A stretch of DNA of 64,000 bases from JAJFIE01 sp964344255 (GCA_964344255.1 CAYFMQ010000010.1:1-64000), one strand, 5' to 3'; shown: positions 26,983 to 36,918, numbered from the stretch's first letter. Notes: generated by a model not told the origin, from the letters alone. Translations and numbers: made by a program.

Positions 26983-29859
26983 CTAATGAGCCTCATCCCA
27001 ATTGGCGCCTGTGCCTGCATCCACAACCAACGGCACATCAAGATTGGCGGCGCTCTCCATAACATCCGTTACCAGAGCGATTGTAGTTTCAGTCTCTTTT
27101 TCCGGCACCTCGAAGATCAGTTCATCGTGAACCTGCAGGAGCATGCGTGCGCCTAAGCCGGCGCTGGACAGTGATTCAGGAAGACGGATCATGGCGCGCT
27201 TGATGATGTCTGCAGCGCCGCCCTGAATGGGCGCGTTTATCGCAGCACGCTCGGCAAATCCCCGCATGTTGTGAGATTTATCATTGATTTGCGGTGTGTG
27301 ACAACGCCGTCCGAAAAGGGTCTCGACGTACCCGTGTTCGCGGGCATGGGCCTTGGTATCTTCCATGTATTGTTTGATGCCGGGGTATTGCGTGAAGTAG
27401 GCATCGATATATTCCTTGGCTTCGCCCTGGGGGATACTGAGCTGGCGTGCCAGCCCAAACGGCGAAATACCGTAGATGATGCCGAAATTGATGGCCTTGG
27501 CGTTACGGCGGATCATCGGATCCATGCCTTCGATGGGGACTCCAAAGACCTGGGAGGCCGTCATGGCATGGATATCAAGCCCGTCGTGGAATGCCTGTTT
27601 CAGGGCGTCGATACCTGCAACATGCGCCAGCAGCCGCAACTCAATTTGCGAGTAATCGGCAGACAACAGTGTAAAACCGGTATCGGGAACGAAGGCCTGG
27701 CGAATTTTGCGCCCTTCTTCTGTCCGTATCGGGATGTTCTGAAGATTGGGATCGGAAGAGCTTAACCTGCCTGTAGAAGCGACGGCTTGGGCATAAGACG
27801 TATGAACCCGGCCGGTTTCCGGATTGATCTGTTCAATCAGGGCGTCCGTATAGGTGCTTTTGAGTTTTGACAGTTGCCGCCAGTCAAGGACCCGGGCGGG
27901 GAGGTCATGCCCTTCCGCGGCAAGTGTCTCAAGAACTTCGGCTCCTGTAGCGTAGGCGCCGGTTTTGCCTTTCTTGCCGCCGCTTAAGCCCATTTCGTCG
28001 AAAAGAATCTCACCCAGTTGTTTCGGCGATCCGACATTGAATTCGCGTCCCGCCAGGGAATGGATTTCAGTTTCAAGATCGCCCATCCTGGCGGCGAAAT
28101 CGGAAGACAAGGTATTGAGGACTGCAGCGTCAACCCGAATGCCGGTGCGTTCCATGGCTTCTAGGATACCAATGAGCGGCCGCTCAAGCGTCTCATAAAC
28201 TGTCACGAGATGATCATGGGTCAGGCGTGGCTTCAGAATATGATGCAGGCGGAGGGTAATGTCGGCGTCCTCCGCGGCGTAATCGAGCGCCTGGTCCAAT
28301 GCAACCAGATCGAAGGTAAGCTTGGATTTACCCGTTCCGGTGACATCCTTGAACTTGATGGGCTCGTAATCGAGCATTCGTTCGGCCATGGCGTCCATGC
28401 CATGACGTTCGAGACCGCCTTCCAGGACATAGGAAAGCAGCATGGTGTCATCGACAGGTGCCAGGGCAATGCCGTAACGGGCCAGGACCTGCATATCGTA
28501 CTTTATGTTTTGCCCGATTTTCAGAATTGATGGGTCTTCCATAATGGGCTTGAGCAGCTCAATGGCCTTTTCCAGGGGAATTTGTTCGCTAAGCAAGCCG
28601 CTTCCCAAAACGTTGTCGTTACCTTTCGTAGTGTCATCATTCCCGCCGCCCAAATCGAAACTGGCCTGGGCTTCGGCTCGCCGGTGTCCCAGCGGGATGT
28701 AACAGGCCTTGCCGGGCGTAACGGACAGGGATATGCCCACCAGATCGGCGAGCATGGAATCCAGAGAGGTGGTTTCCGTATCGACGGCGACAAATCCACA
28801 CTGATAGATGCTGTCGATCCAGGCTTGTAGCGCCTCCGTTGTCTGGACCAGTTCGTATGTCGCATCCTCGCGCTTGATGCGAAGATCTTGGCTTGCGGAA
28901 GAAGCTGCAGCGGGGGTGTCGGCAGATGTGCCTTCCTGCGAGATTTCTTGTGGGCGGCTGCCCGGCGACGATGAAGCCGGGGGGGCGACAATGCCATAAC
29001 GGCTTTCAACGACGCTGATCAGCGACTTGAATTCCTGTTCGCGCAGGAAACCGAAAACGGTTTCCGGATCAGGTTCCCTGACAAACAGTTCTGCCAACGG
29101 GACTTCAACCGGCACATCGTCCTTCAGACGGACGAGTTCCCTGGACAGGCGGGCCATATCGGCCTCTTCCATTAAGGCCTCCCGGCGTTTGGGTTGCTTG
29201 ATTTCCTCCGCCCGCTCCAACAGCGTATCAAGATCGCCGTATTCATTGATAAGTTGGGCGGCCGTCTTGACACCGATCCCACGTATGCCTGGCACGTTGT
29301 CCGTCGAATCCCCCGCCAGGGCCTGAACATCGACAACCTTGTCAGGGCCGACACCGAATTTTTCGATAACCTGATCATGTCCGACGATGGTGTTCTTCAT
29401 GGGGTCCATCATCTTGACCTTGTCATTGACAAGCTGCATCAGGTCCTTGTCGGACGAAACGATGGTCACGTCGGCCCCCGCTTCCTTGGCCTGGCGGGCA
29501 TAGGTGGCGATCAGGTCATCGGCCTCAAATCCCTCCATCTCGACACTCATGACGTTCAGGGCGCGCGACGCTTCGCGAACCAGCGGGAACTGGGGAATCA
29601 GTTCTTCAGGCGGCGCATCCCTGTTGGCTTTGTAATCGGGATAGATATCGTTGCGAAATGTTTGCCGCTTGGTATCAAAGACCACGGCGACGTGGTCGGC
29701 GTCGGTTTCGCCGACCAGCTTCATCAACATCTTGGTAAATATAAAGACGGCGTTTGTCGGTGTGCCGTCCGAACGGCGCATGCGGTCACGGTCGCGCATC
29801 TGGGCAAAAAAAGCCCGAAACAGAACGCCCGATCCATCGATCAGGTAAACATGTTCCAT
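26983..29859 (-). CDS. polA: DNA polymerase I
   Basis: A 958-residue three-domain enzyme. The 5'-3' exonuclease spans about 1-290 (VYLIDGSGVLFRAFFA, DKDLMQLV, GDSTDNVPGIRGIG). The 3'-5' proofreading domain keeps its acidic residues (FVAVDTETTSLDSM). The polymerase domain shows motif A DYSQIELRLLAH, motif B RRNAKAINFGIIYGIS and motif C QVHDELIFEVP. A low-complexity Ser/Ala/Pro linker separates the first two domains. Replaces RNA primers and fills repair gaps. The convergent HPt gene ends 37 nt away. Confidence 0.98.
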   Translation of the reverse strand: MEHVYLIDGSGVLFRAFFAQMRDRDRMRRSDGTPTNAVFIFTKMLMKLVGETDADHVAVVFDTKRQTFRNDIYPDYKANRDAPPEELIPQFPLVREASRALNVMSVEMEGFEADDLIATYARQAKEAGADVTIVSSDKDLMQLVNDKVKMMDPMKNTIVGHDQVIEKFGVGPDKVVDVQALAGDSTDNVPGIRGIGVKTAAQLINEYGDLDTLLERAEEIKQPKRREALMEEADMARLSRELVRLKDDVPVEVPLAELFVREPDPETVFGFLREQEFKSLISVVESRYGIVAPPASSSPGSRPQEISQEGTSADTPAAASSASQDLRIKREDATYELVQTTEALQAWIDSIYQCGFVAVDTETTSLDSMLADLVGISLSVTPGKACYIPLGHRRAEAQASFDLGGGNDDTTKGNDNVLGSGLLSEQIPLEKAIELLKPIMEDPSILKIGQNIKYDMQVLARYGIALAPVDDTMLLSYVLEGGLERHGMDAMAERMLDYEPIKFKDVTGTGKSKLTFDLVALDQALDYAAEDADITLRLHHILKPRLTHDHLVTVYETLERPLIGILEAMERTGIRVDAAVLNTLSSDFAARMGDLETEIHSLAGREFNVGSPKQLGEILFDEMGLSGGKKGKTGAYATGAEVLETLAAEGHDLPARVLDWRQLSKLKSTYTDALIEQINPETGRVHTSYAQAVASTGRLSSSDPNLQNIPIRTEEGRKIRQAFVPDTGFTLLSADYSQIELRLLAHVAGIDALKQAFHDGLDIHAMTASQVFGVPIEGMDPMIRRNAKAINFGIIYGISPFGLARQLSIPQGEAKEYIDAYFTQYPGIKQYMEDTKAHAREHGYVETLFGRRCHTPQINDKSHNMRGFAERAAINAPIQGGAADIIKRAMIRLPESLSSAGLGARMLLQVHDELIFEVPEKETETTIALVTDVMESAANLDVPLVVDAGTGANWDEAH

Positions 29860-29876
29860 TTTTTCCGAAGGTTTAC

Positions 29877-30056
29877 TCAGTGTTCCGCCGCCAGGCTGGC
29901 GCCTTCCTCAAGAACATAATGTCGGCTGCAATAAGGGCAGGTGACTTCATCCTGTTTGTTCAGTTGCAGGTAAACCATGGGGTGTCCCAGGGCGCCGCCT
30001 CCGCCATCACATCCGACAGTCCCTGTGGTTACGTAAATGGTTTCTTCGGGATCCAT
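29877..30056 (-). CDS. CHCC zinc-finger protein
   Basis: A 59-residue protein. The ATG at 30056 is chosen because AAGGAG sits 7 nt upstream; the frame is open to 30104. The zinc ligands are the Cys of TVGCDG, the His of ALGHPMVYL and the pair CPYC, the pattern of the CHCC finger related to mitochondrial NDUFS6. It may help assemble complex I or act in another iron-sulfur protein context. It is 17 nt upstream of polA on the same strand. Confidence 0.85.
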   Translation of the reverse strand: MDPEETIYVTTGTVGCDGGGGALGHPMVYLQLNKQDEVTCPYCSRHYVLEEGASLAAEH

Positions 30057-30242
30057 GATCAGCTCCTTGAAACGGAAAGATGCGCTTGGCTGATGATACC
30101 GCATGTCACCCGGTAATCAACGCCAACTGAATTCAATTTTCGGGGAAAATTGTGGGCAAGTCCACCAGCGCCATACTTTGACTTGCACGGTCCGCAGGTG
30201 TAGGCATGGGCAAATCGAACACCAACCTGGATATTCAGTCAT

Positions 30243-31217
30243 ATGCCAGATTCCGGAAACGAACATAACCTTCGATACGCGGTGGAGGTCGAGCACCTTT
30301 GCAAAACCTACCGGGCCGGCAAGAACGCGTCGGGGAAACGGGCCCTGAAGGATGTTTCCCTTGGAATCCCTAAGGGATCTTTCTTCGGCTTGCTCGGCCC
30401 CAACGGAGCCGGCAAGTCCACGCTGATCAACATTCTTGCTGGGTTGGTTGTAAAAACATCAGGCCAGGCCAGGATCTGGGGGCATGATATCGAGACCGAC
30501 ATGCGCCAAGCCAGGCGCGCCATTGGTGTCGTGCCTCAGGAACTGAATATCGATCCTTTCTTTACCCCCTTTGAAACACTCGATCTGCATGCAGGCCTCT
30601 ATGGCGTCGCCCCCCAGGACCGGCGGACGGATGATATTCTCGCTGCTATCGGGCTGGCCGATAAAAGAGATGCCTACGCCCGTTCATTGTCCGGCGGCAT
30701 GCGCCGGCGTTTGCTTATCGGCAAGGCGCTTGTTCATGCGCCGAGGGTGCTTGTCCTGGATGAACCGACAGCCGGTGTCGATGTGGAATTACGCCATCAA
30801 CTTTGGGCTTACATCAAGGAATTGAACGAACAGGGCACGACCATACTCCTGACGACACATTATCTGGAAGAAGCCGAAGCCCTGTGTGATGAGATCGCCA
30901 TTATCAACCATGGCCGCGTCATAGCCTGTGAACCGACTGTGGATTTACTGAAACGGATAGACGCCAAGGAAATGACGGTAACGGTGGACCAGGACGTCGT
31001 TGATGTGCCAGCCAAGTTGCAGGAATTTCACTTTGAAGCACGAGACAAGCGCACCCTCGTTTTCAGTTATCCACCCAGTAACGTGCATTCGGGTGAAATC
31101 CTCGCTGCTGTTCAGCAATGCGGGCTAGGGATTGTTGATGTCTCCACCCGTGAAGCTGAATTAGAGGATATATTTATTAGCCTCACCAGCGGACCCGACG
31201 AAGATATCCGGCAATGA
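30243..31217 (+). CDS. ABC transporter ATP-binding protein
   Basis: A 324-residue ATPase with Walker A LLGPNGAGKST, Q-loop GVVPQEL, signature SLSGGMRRRLLIGKAL, Walker B VLVLDEPTAGVD and switch His TTHYLEE. The C-terminal extension of about 80 residues resembles ABC-2 type drug or polysaccharide exporters (DrrA/NatA-like). The expected ABC-2 permease gene is not next to it; the next gene, overlapping by 4 nt, encodes a lipoprotein hydrolase. Confidence 0.9.
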   Translation: MPDSGNEHNLRYAVEVEHLCKTYRAGKNASGKRALKDVSLGIPKGSFFGLLGPNGAGKSTLINILAGLVVKTSGQARIWGHDIETDMRQARRAIGVVPQELNIDPFFTPFETLDLHAGLYGVAPQDRRTDDILAAIGLADKRDAYARSLSGGMRRRLLIGKALVHAPRVLVLDEPTAGVDVELRHQLWAYIKELNEQGTTILLTTHYLEEAEALCDEIAIINHGRVIACEPTVDLLKRIDAKEMTVTVDQDVVDVPAKLQEFHFEARDKRTLVFSYPPSNVHSGEILAAVQQCGLGIVDVSTREAELEDIFISLTSGPDEDIRQ

Positions 31218-32245
31218 TGCGCTTTTCGCCCAAGTTTTTGAAACAATGCCTGGGCCTGATAATCCTGGTTCATTTGACCGGCGCTTGCGCCCCTACGGTA
31301 ATAGAGCCAGGTCCAGTCGTGCAGGCGCCGGTTTTATCTGACAGCGCTCTGATCATGGCGGACGGTGCGGAATTGCCATTGCATATCTGGGAACCTGTCA
31401 CGGGTTCTATCCGTGCGGTGGTTATCGCCCTGCATGGTTTTAATGACTATGGCCTGTTCTTTCAGGATCTGGCTGAATACCTGGCCGAAAGGGGCGTGAT
31501 GTCTTACGCCTACGATCAGCGTGGTTTTGGGGCTTCACCGAATGCCGGTTTCTGGGCAGGCGTCGATGCATATGTGGATGATGTAATAACAGCCTTGTCC
31601 CTTATCCATTCACGACACCCGGATGTTCCGGTCTTCCTGTTCGGCGAAAGCATGGGGGGCGCCGTGCTGATGGCTGCGGCGGCGGAATCCGGCCACGGCC
31701 TGGTGGATACGGAAGGGCTCATCCTTTCAGCGCCTGCGGTCTGGGCAAGGGAGACAATGCCGTTTTACCAGCGCTGGGCCTTGTGGCTGGGTTCCCACAC
31801 CGTTCCCTGGCTGAAGTTGACGGGCCGGGGTCTGAAGATAAAGGCTTCCGACAATATTGAGATGCTGCAGGCCCTTGGCCGGGATCCGCTTGTGATCAAG
31901 GAAACCCGGGTTGATGCAATCTGGGGGCTGGTCAATCTCATGGACCGGGCCATGGAGGGGGCGTCACGCCTGCAAAAACGAACATTAATTCTCTACGGCG
32001 CGCGGGATGAAATAATCAGGAAACACGCGACGCTCGAAATGCTGCATCGCCTGCCGAACGGGCCGGAAGCACGCCACCGGATAGCCGTTTATGAAGATGG
32101 TTACCATATGCTCATCCGTGACCTAGCAGCGCAAACATACTGGGACGATATTATTGCATGGATTGAAGATCCAGGGGCTGGTTTACCTTCCGGCGCAGAT
32201 CAAGCGGGCGTATCCATTCTGGAATCAGATGGTGGGATTCAGTGA
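31214..32245 (+). CDS. Lipoprotein alpha/beta hydrolase (monoglyceride lipase-like)
   Basis: A 343-residue serine hydrolase with a lipoprotein signal (LTGAC, Cys25). The nucleophile is in FGESMGGA, oxyanion motif ALHGFNDYG, acid in YGARDEII and His in EDGYHMLIRD. This is the lysophospholipase/monoacylglycerol lipase pattern. It is expected on the periplasmic face of a membrane. Its ATG overlaps the ABC ATPase stop, so the two are coupled; a role in lipid turnover linked to that transporter is possible. Confidence 0.85.
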   Translation: MMRFSPKFLKQCLGLIILVHLTGACAPTVIEPGPVVQAPVLSDSALIMADGAELPLHIWEPVTGSIRAVVIALHGFNDYGLFFQDLAEYLAERGVMSYAYDQRGFGASPNAGFWAGVDAYVDDVITALSLIHSRHPDVPVFLFGESMGGAVLMAAAAESGHGLVDTEGLILSAPAVWARETMPFYQRWALWLGSHTVPWLKLTGRGLKIKASDNIEMLQALGRDPLVIKETRVDAIWGLVNLMDRAMEGASRLQKRTLILYGARDEIIRKHATLEMLHRLPNGPEARHRIAVYEDGYHMLIRDLAAQTYWDDIIAWIEDPGAGLPSGADQAGVSILESDGGIQ

Positions 32246-32297
32246 TGCAGGGCAATCGCACCATCTAAAAACAGAACCTCTGAAGGAACCCAGGCAA

Positions 32298-33602
32298 GTG
32301 AAGTCACCTCAAAACCAGAAAAAACGAAAACGCCCTTCTGGGCCGAAGGGAAAAAAACAAAAATCTGTGACGACCACGCTCAGCATTACATCTCTGGGCC
32401 GACACGGACATGGAATTGCCGAAACCGGCGAAAGACGCCTCTATGTTCCCTATGCTTTGCCAGGTGAAGAGGTGAATGGCAGGGTTACGAGCAACCGAGG
32501 AGAAATAATCGAGATTATCAAGTCATCAAAGGACAGGATAAAACCTGAGTGCGCCCATTTCGGCAGGTGCGGCGGATGTGCCGTGCAGCATCTGAAAGAA
32601 GAGAAGTACCGGGAATGGAAACGGGAAGTCGTCGTTCAGGCATTGAGGCATAAGGGGTTGAACGGAACCGTAGAGCCTCTGGTAAACGCCCATGGCGCCG
32701 GACGTCGACGGGTAACGCTGCATGTTCGACGTCACGGACAGGAAATCCATATCGGATTTATGCAAGCCGGCTCCCACAGGCTTGAAGATATTCAGTCCTG
32801 CCCCGTGCTTGAGCCCGGACTATCAGAAACCATCCCCCTTTTGCATGAGCTTGGGCGTCGTGTTGGTGTGTCCCGCAAGGGGATTGATGTTCAGGCAACA
32901 TCCAGTGAAACAGGGCTTGATCTGGATATAATGGGGGTTGTCGAGCCGGGTTACGATCAGCATATGATCCTGGCAGAACTTGCCGATAAGCATGACGTGG
33001 CCCGGCTAACGCTTGATGGGATTGTTGTTTCCGAAAGAAAAAAACCGCAGGTCACGATGGGTCACATTCGGGTAACGCTACCTATTGGGGGATTCCTGCA
33101 AGCGACGGCGGAAGGAGAAAATGTCCTGGCTGATCTGGTATGCAGGTTTGCCGGTGATGTTGAGGCCCGGTCGGGCGCGGACCTATTTTGCGGCATAGGC
33201 CCCTATGCCCTGAGATTGGCGATGCAAATGCCGGTCTTTGCCGCAGATAACAGCCAAGTCTCGATTGAAGGCCTGACGAACGCATTCCGGCAGTCAAAGG
33301 GCTTGAAGCCCATCGTTGCCGTAACCCGTGATTTGTTTGACAATCCTGTATCTGCGGATGAGCTGAACGATTTCGACTTCGTGGTCTTTAATCCACCGCG
33401 CGCAGGCGCGGAGGCCCAGGCATCGCAGATAGCTGCGTCCACGGTTTCCAATGTGGCTGCCGTTTCCTGCGATCCTGCAACTTTTGCCAGGGATGCGCGT
33501 TTGTTGGTGGAAGGCGGATACCGCATGGAACGTGTTGTTCCGGTGGACCAGTTCAGATATGCGGCCCATGTTGAAATTGTCGGACTGTTTACGCGGCAAT
33601 AA
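32298..33602 (+). CDS. TrmA/RumA-family 5-methyluridine RNA methyltransferase
   Basis: A TRAM domain (TTLSITSLGRHGHGIAETGE) precedes a 4Fe-4S motif (CAHFGRCGGCAVQH) and a SAM-dependent methyltransferase domain (ADLFCGIGPYALRLA). The catalytic nucleophile Cys is in AVSCDPATFARD. It methylates uridine at C5 in rRNA or tRNA. The start is uncertain: GTG 32298 has AAGGAA upstream and avoids overlap with the hydrolase gene; ATG 32229 is possible. The first 30 residues are rich in Lys. The 3' end overlaps the convergent diguanylate cyclase by 14 nt. Confidence 0.87.
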   Translation: MKSPQNQKKRKRPSGPKGKKQKSVTTTLSITSLGRHGHGIAETGERRLYVPYALPGEEVNGRVTSNRGEIIEIIKSSKDRIKPECAHFGRCGGCAVQHLKEEKYREWKREVVVQALRHKGLNGTVEPLVNAHGAGRRRVTLHVRRHGQEIHIGFMQAGSHRLEDIQSCPVLEPGLSETIPLLHELGRRVGVSRKGIDVQATSSETGLDLDIMGVVEPGYDQHMILAELADKHDVARLTLDGIVVSERKKPQVTMGHIRVTLPIGGFLQATAEGENVLADLVCRFAGDVEARSGADLFCGIGPYALRLAMQMPVFAADNSQVSIEGLTNAFRQSKGLKPIVAVTRDLFDNPVSADELNDFDFVVFNPPRAGAEAQASQIAASTVSNVAAVSCDPATFARDARLLVEGGYRMERVVPVDQFRYAAHVEIVGLFTRQ

Positions 33603-34485
33603 CCCGATTTCTGCCCTGTTCCTTGGCGGCATAAAGGGATTTATCCGCCCGCGTCAGGGTCTTCTCTATATCTTCGTCTGTATCAATACTGGTTGATACG
33701 CCGATGCTTATCGTAAAGCGAAGAGGTTCTGAAGGCGTGTCGATAACGATCCCCTCAATGGCGTTACGAATACGTTCAGCTACAATGAATGCCTCATCAA
33801 GATCGGTTTGCGGGAGCATGATCGCGAACTCCTCCCCGCCCATGCGGCCCAGCGTGTCTTCGTCACGAAGAATATCATCGATCACCGAAACGGTCTTTTT
33901 CAGCGCTTCGTCACCGATGCCATGACCATAGGTGTCGTTTACGGATTTGAAGTGATCAATATCGAGCATCAGGAAGGAAAGGTGATGTTCGTAGCGCCTG
34001 GAGCGGTGAAGCTCCGCGCTGCCGGCCTCGAAAAAATGCCGACGGTTGTAGGCGCCGGTGAGGGGGTCAGTTGAGGCAAGGCGTTCGAGCTTTCGCGTTG
34101 CCGTGAGCAGCTTCAGGATATTTGTTGTTCTGAGGCGGACAATCCCAGGGGAAATCGGCTTCCGGATGAAATCAACGGCGCCGACGTCCAGGCCTCTTTC
34201 CTCGTCCTCGGTGCTGTCGCTTCCTGTCAGGAATACAACGGGAATATCGGTCGTTAATTTATTCGCTTTCAGTTGAGTGCATACCGCATACCCGTTCATG
34301 TCGGGCATTTCGACATCGAGAATGATCAGGTCCGGAGCGATCGAGTTGACGTTTTTAAGCGCCTCTTCACCCGATTTCACGCATAAGACTTTCCCGTACT
34401 CCTGCAAAAGCACGGTAAGAAGCTGTGCGGTGACCTCATCGTCATCGATGACTAGAATTGTCTGATCTTGCTCCGGATCGGACAC
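33589..34485 (-). CDS. Response regulator with diguanylate cyclase (GGDEF) domain
   Basis: A 298-residue PleD-like protein with one receiver domain (DDDE acidic pocket; phospho-Asp in LIILDVEMPDMNG; Lys in IRKPIS) and one GGDEF domain. The active site reads GGEEF and an RxxD inhibitory site (RDED) lies five residues ahead, so it should make c-di-GMP with product inhibition. No kinase is adjacent. Stand-alone unit. Confidence 0.93.
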   Translation of the reverse strand: MSDPEQDQTILVIDDDEVTAQLLTVLLQEYGKVLCVKSGEEALKNVNSIAPDLIILDVEMPDMNGYAVCTQLKANKLTTDIPVVFLTGSDSTEDEERGLDVGAVDFIRKPISPGIVRLRTTNILKLLTATRKLERLASTDPLTGAYNRRHFFEAGSAELHRSRRYEHHLSFLMLDIDHFKSVNDTYGHGIGDEALKKTVSVIDDILRDEDTLGRMGGEEFAIMLPQTDLDEAFIVAERIRNAIEGIVIDTPSEPLRFTISIGVSTSIDTDEDIEKTLTRADKSLYAAKEQGRNRVIAA

Positions 34486-34694
34486 CTAACCCCCCTTCAC
34501 TAGGGTTGTCTCTTCATAGCGACGCCTGAACGGTTGGTATTGTCCCTGACAAGGCGCTTTGTTGTCAAACCATAGAACGGACAAGCATAAACCTTCTTTC
34601 TTAAAGGTTTGTCACCCTCACTATTTTTCAAGTTGAAATCGGCGATACCCGGCGCGTAGATGGTTGCAGGTAAAATGTGAATCCTGCACTTGCG

Positions 34695-34700
34695 TATAAT
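34695..34700 (+). promoter_or_regulatory. Likely -10 box of tRNA-Arg(CCG)
   Basis: A perfect TATAAT lies 29 nt before the tRNA 5' end. No good -35 is spaced at 17 nt. Confidence 0.4.
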
Positions 34701-34728
34701 TCATACAGGGCGTAACTTCCCCCGCAAT

Positions 34729-34805
<77 letters not shown>

Positions 34806-34929
34806 ATTTTTTCAAATTATATAATCTCTTTTGGCCTGGCCAGATATCCTGGCTAACGATCGCATATATAACTCAATTCATTGAATGCTCACCAATGGAC
34901 TTAAACTTGCAATGCGTTATCATGTGCGT

Positions 34930-35334
34930 ATGAATAGAATTTTTAGAAATATAATCACTATTACCGTGTTACTTTCTATTCACATTTTAATTGTGGATGT
35001 GTCTGAGGCTAATGAGATCAAACTCCCCTCAGAGATAAAAACTATCGGCGATTTTTTATCCTATTTTGAGAATGGAACAGACTCTGTCCGTGGGGGCATT
35101 GTCTACGGAGTGGGTGAGGCAGGTGATGCTTTTGGCTGGGCAAATACTTCACGCGAATATGATGGTTATCCAATGAGTTATTGTGCCCCTCAGGATAAGC
35201 CCATGAGCGATCAGCTTTATATGAATCTTTTTTTAAATTTCATCGCTGACAATCAACAGTTCCTCAATAAGCCAGCCAATATCAGAAACTTCGTACTATT
35301 TTTGGCGCTGAAACAGGCATTCCCATGTGAATAA
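34930..35334 (+). CDS. Secreted Rap1a/Tai-like protein
   Basis: About 134 residues from ATG 34930, with a signal peptide (IITITVLLSIHILIV, cleavage near SEA). The frame is open from 34885. The mature part reads GGIVYGVGEAGDAF, YCAPQDKPMSDQLY, FLNKPAN and ends AFPCE. This order (YxxG, CxP, Pro-Ala, FPC) resembles the Rap1a/Tai domain of periplasmic immunity proteins against amidase effectors. There is no clear ribosome site. First gene beside the tRNA in the mini-island, converging on the muramidase-like gene. The family call is by eye and moderate. Confidence 0.55.
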   Translation: MNRIFRNIITITVLLSIHILIVDVSEANEIKLPSEIKTIGDFLSYFENGTDSVRGGIVYGVGEAGDAFGWANTSREYDGYPMSYCAPQDKPMSDQLYMNLFLNFIADNQQFLNKPANIRNFVLFLALKQAFPCE

Positions 35335-35359
35335 TAGAGTGTCTTTCCACGACTCTATT
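35333..35359. terminator. Convergent hairpin inside the island
   Basis: AATAGAGT (35333-35340) pairs with ACTCTATT (35352-35359) between the two convergent island genes. It has no clear U-tract; the call as terminator is tentative. Confidence 0.4.
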
Positions 35360-35398
35360 GCAAACATTCCGCCTTTGATCAGCAGTTTTCGTTCAAAA

Positions 35399-36829
35399 TT
35401 AATTATTGATACGGTAGTGATCAAAGCGGCTTCTTTCGTTTGGCCGTGCAACGGTTCGTTTATCTGCTAAAGCATCCAATAATCTCTTACGTAGAGTAGG
35501 GTCGGATGTTAATTCCTTGTATGCGTCAAAGGTGATCTCCCCCAATCTCCCATCTACTTCCAACTCAATATTTGGCTTAACTATCAGAATGGCCTCCTGG
35601 ATGGCCACTGTTCCTCCTTCGCGACCGTCTCTGAAAAGGGTATCGCCAAAAGCTGAAGCACTTTTGGGGTCTTTAATAGATCCCAGTGCTACACTGCCAC
35701 CAATAGGTTCTAACACATCATCAAAGTAAGCCCTGTATACTTGCGCTCTTTGGTCCGGGGATAGATCAGCGGGTGACATGTTGGCTGGAATTCCACCAAG
35801 CTTACTACGGTTGTTAAGATCGTTTAACGTACCCTGTCGTATGCCGCCAACTGCAGTTCCTTCCTGATCTTGTTTGACGCCACCTTCTTGACCAAAAATC
35901 TCCATATATACGTGACTTTCTGTTTCGCTGTTTTTAGAAAGATTGTTGAATGCATCATGCTGCGCCTTCCAGTCTTTCTCTTGACCGGCAAGAAACTCTT
36001 CTTTGTTAGTGGGAAAGGGCGGGATAAGAACATCTGATTCTTCATGCTTTTTGGCGTTTTCTCCTCCTCGTATAGTTTGATCACTATGATTTTGCGAGTG
36101 ATTACCCTTTGAGCTTCCATTAAGCTCACCATCGTTAATACTTTCCGTATTTAGCATACGTTCAGCCTCTTCCGGCACTTCTTGGGAGAACGTCTTAAAC
36201 CAGCTTTCATGTGCCTTGGGATTGGCTTTTTTGAGTTGCTTGCTGAACTCGGCGATCTCGGCCAATGCGTCGTCCTCGAAGTCTCGGACTGCCTGGGCAT
36301 GGAGCTTTGCCAGATCACGGTGGTTGGAGGTCTTGAGTGCGGCTTTTACTGTGCGTGCGCTCTCGGTGACCACTTCGTTGTCCTGTGCTTTTTTAGCGAT
36401 TAGTTCCAGTAGTTTTCTTATGTCTTGGATAGGCTTCCTGGTTTGTCCTGGAAGCTCTGGAAATGCGATGTCCTGTGTCTTGCGATTATTCCAGTCGTGC
36501 TCTTCGGGCATGATGCCAGGAGTCGTCGGGGGTAGTGAATCAAGCAGAGAGGGGTTGGAATGCTCGCGCTTCTTCTCAAGCGCCTTGCCAAGTATCCGTT
36601 CGGTCTCGCCGCCCGGATTCATGACGCCGTCGCGTTTCAGACCATGGTCGGACTGAAACCGCCTAATGCCTTCGAAGAGATTGTTGCTGTCCAGGATTGA
36701 CGGTTTCCTGGCGAGGGGCTTGTAATATCCCAGCGACCCAAAGGCGTGCTGGGCGTTAAGCAGGTCATTTTTATCCGCGGGCGTTGAAGCGGACAGGGTG
36801 GATCGCAATCGGAAGGGGTTTCCGAACAT
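35399..36829 (-). CDS. GH108-like muramidase with N-terminal peptidoglycan-binding-like domain
   Basis: A 476-residue protein without a signal peptide. Residues about 22-84 form a peptidoglycan-binding-like domain (GYYKPLA, GIRRFQSDHGLKRDG, GGETERIL). A helical middle region (135-225) and a low-complexity stretch (228-265) follow. Residues about 305-440 match the GH108/PG_binding_3 muramidase layout: catalytic-type E315 in FGQEGG, GTAVGGIRQGTLND, a YRAYFDDVLEPIGG segment and DGRLGEITFDAY. AGGAG lies 7 nt before the ATG. Lacking a leader, it needs a holin, lysis or a secretion system to reach the wall. Only other gene of the mini-island. Confidence 0.65.
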   Translation of the reverse strand: MFGNPFRLRSTLSASTPADKNDLLNAQHAFGSLGYYKPLARKPSILDSNNLFEGIRRFQSDHGLKRDGVMNPGGETERILGKALEKKREHSNPSLLDSLPPTTPGIMPEEHDWNNRKTQDIAFPELPGQTRKPIQDIRKLLELIAKKAQDNEVVTESARTVKAALKTSNHRDLAKLHAQAVRDFEDDALAEIAEFSKQLKKANPKAHESWFKTFSQEVPEEAERMLNTESINDGELNGSSKGNHSQNHSDQTIRGGENAKKHEESDVLIPPFPTNKEEFLAGQEKDWKAQHDAFNNLSKNSETESHVYMEIFGQEGGVKQDQEGTAVGGIRQGTLNDLNNRSKLGGIPANMSPADLSPDQRAQVYRAYFDDVLEPIGGSVALGSIKDPKSASAFGDTLFRDGREGGTVAIQEAILIVKPNIELEVDGRLGEITFDAYKELTSDPTLRKRLLDALADKRTVARPNERSRFDHYRINN

Positions 36830-36891
36830 GGGCGTTCTCCTAACTGAAACAAAAATTGCTCCACGGTAAAACTGTCGGAGCAGGGGGAAAC

Positions 36892-36918
36892 AAAAAACCC
36901 GGCATCTCAGGCCGGGTT
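36892..36918 (-). terminator. Terminator-like hairpin upstream of the muramidase gene
   Basis: AACCCGGC (36896-36903) pairs with GCCGGGTT (36911-36918). On the minus strand it is followed by six U. It would stop transcripts entering the island from the right, insulating the gene at 36829 or acting as an attenuator in its leader. Confidence 0.7.
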
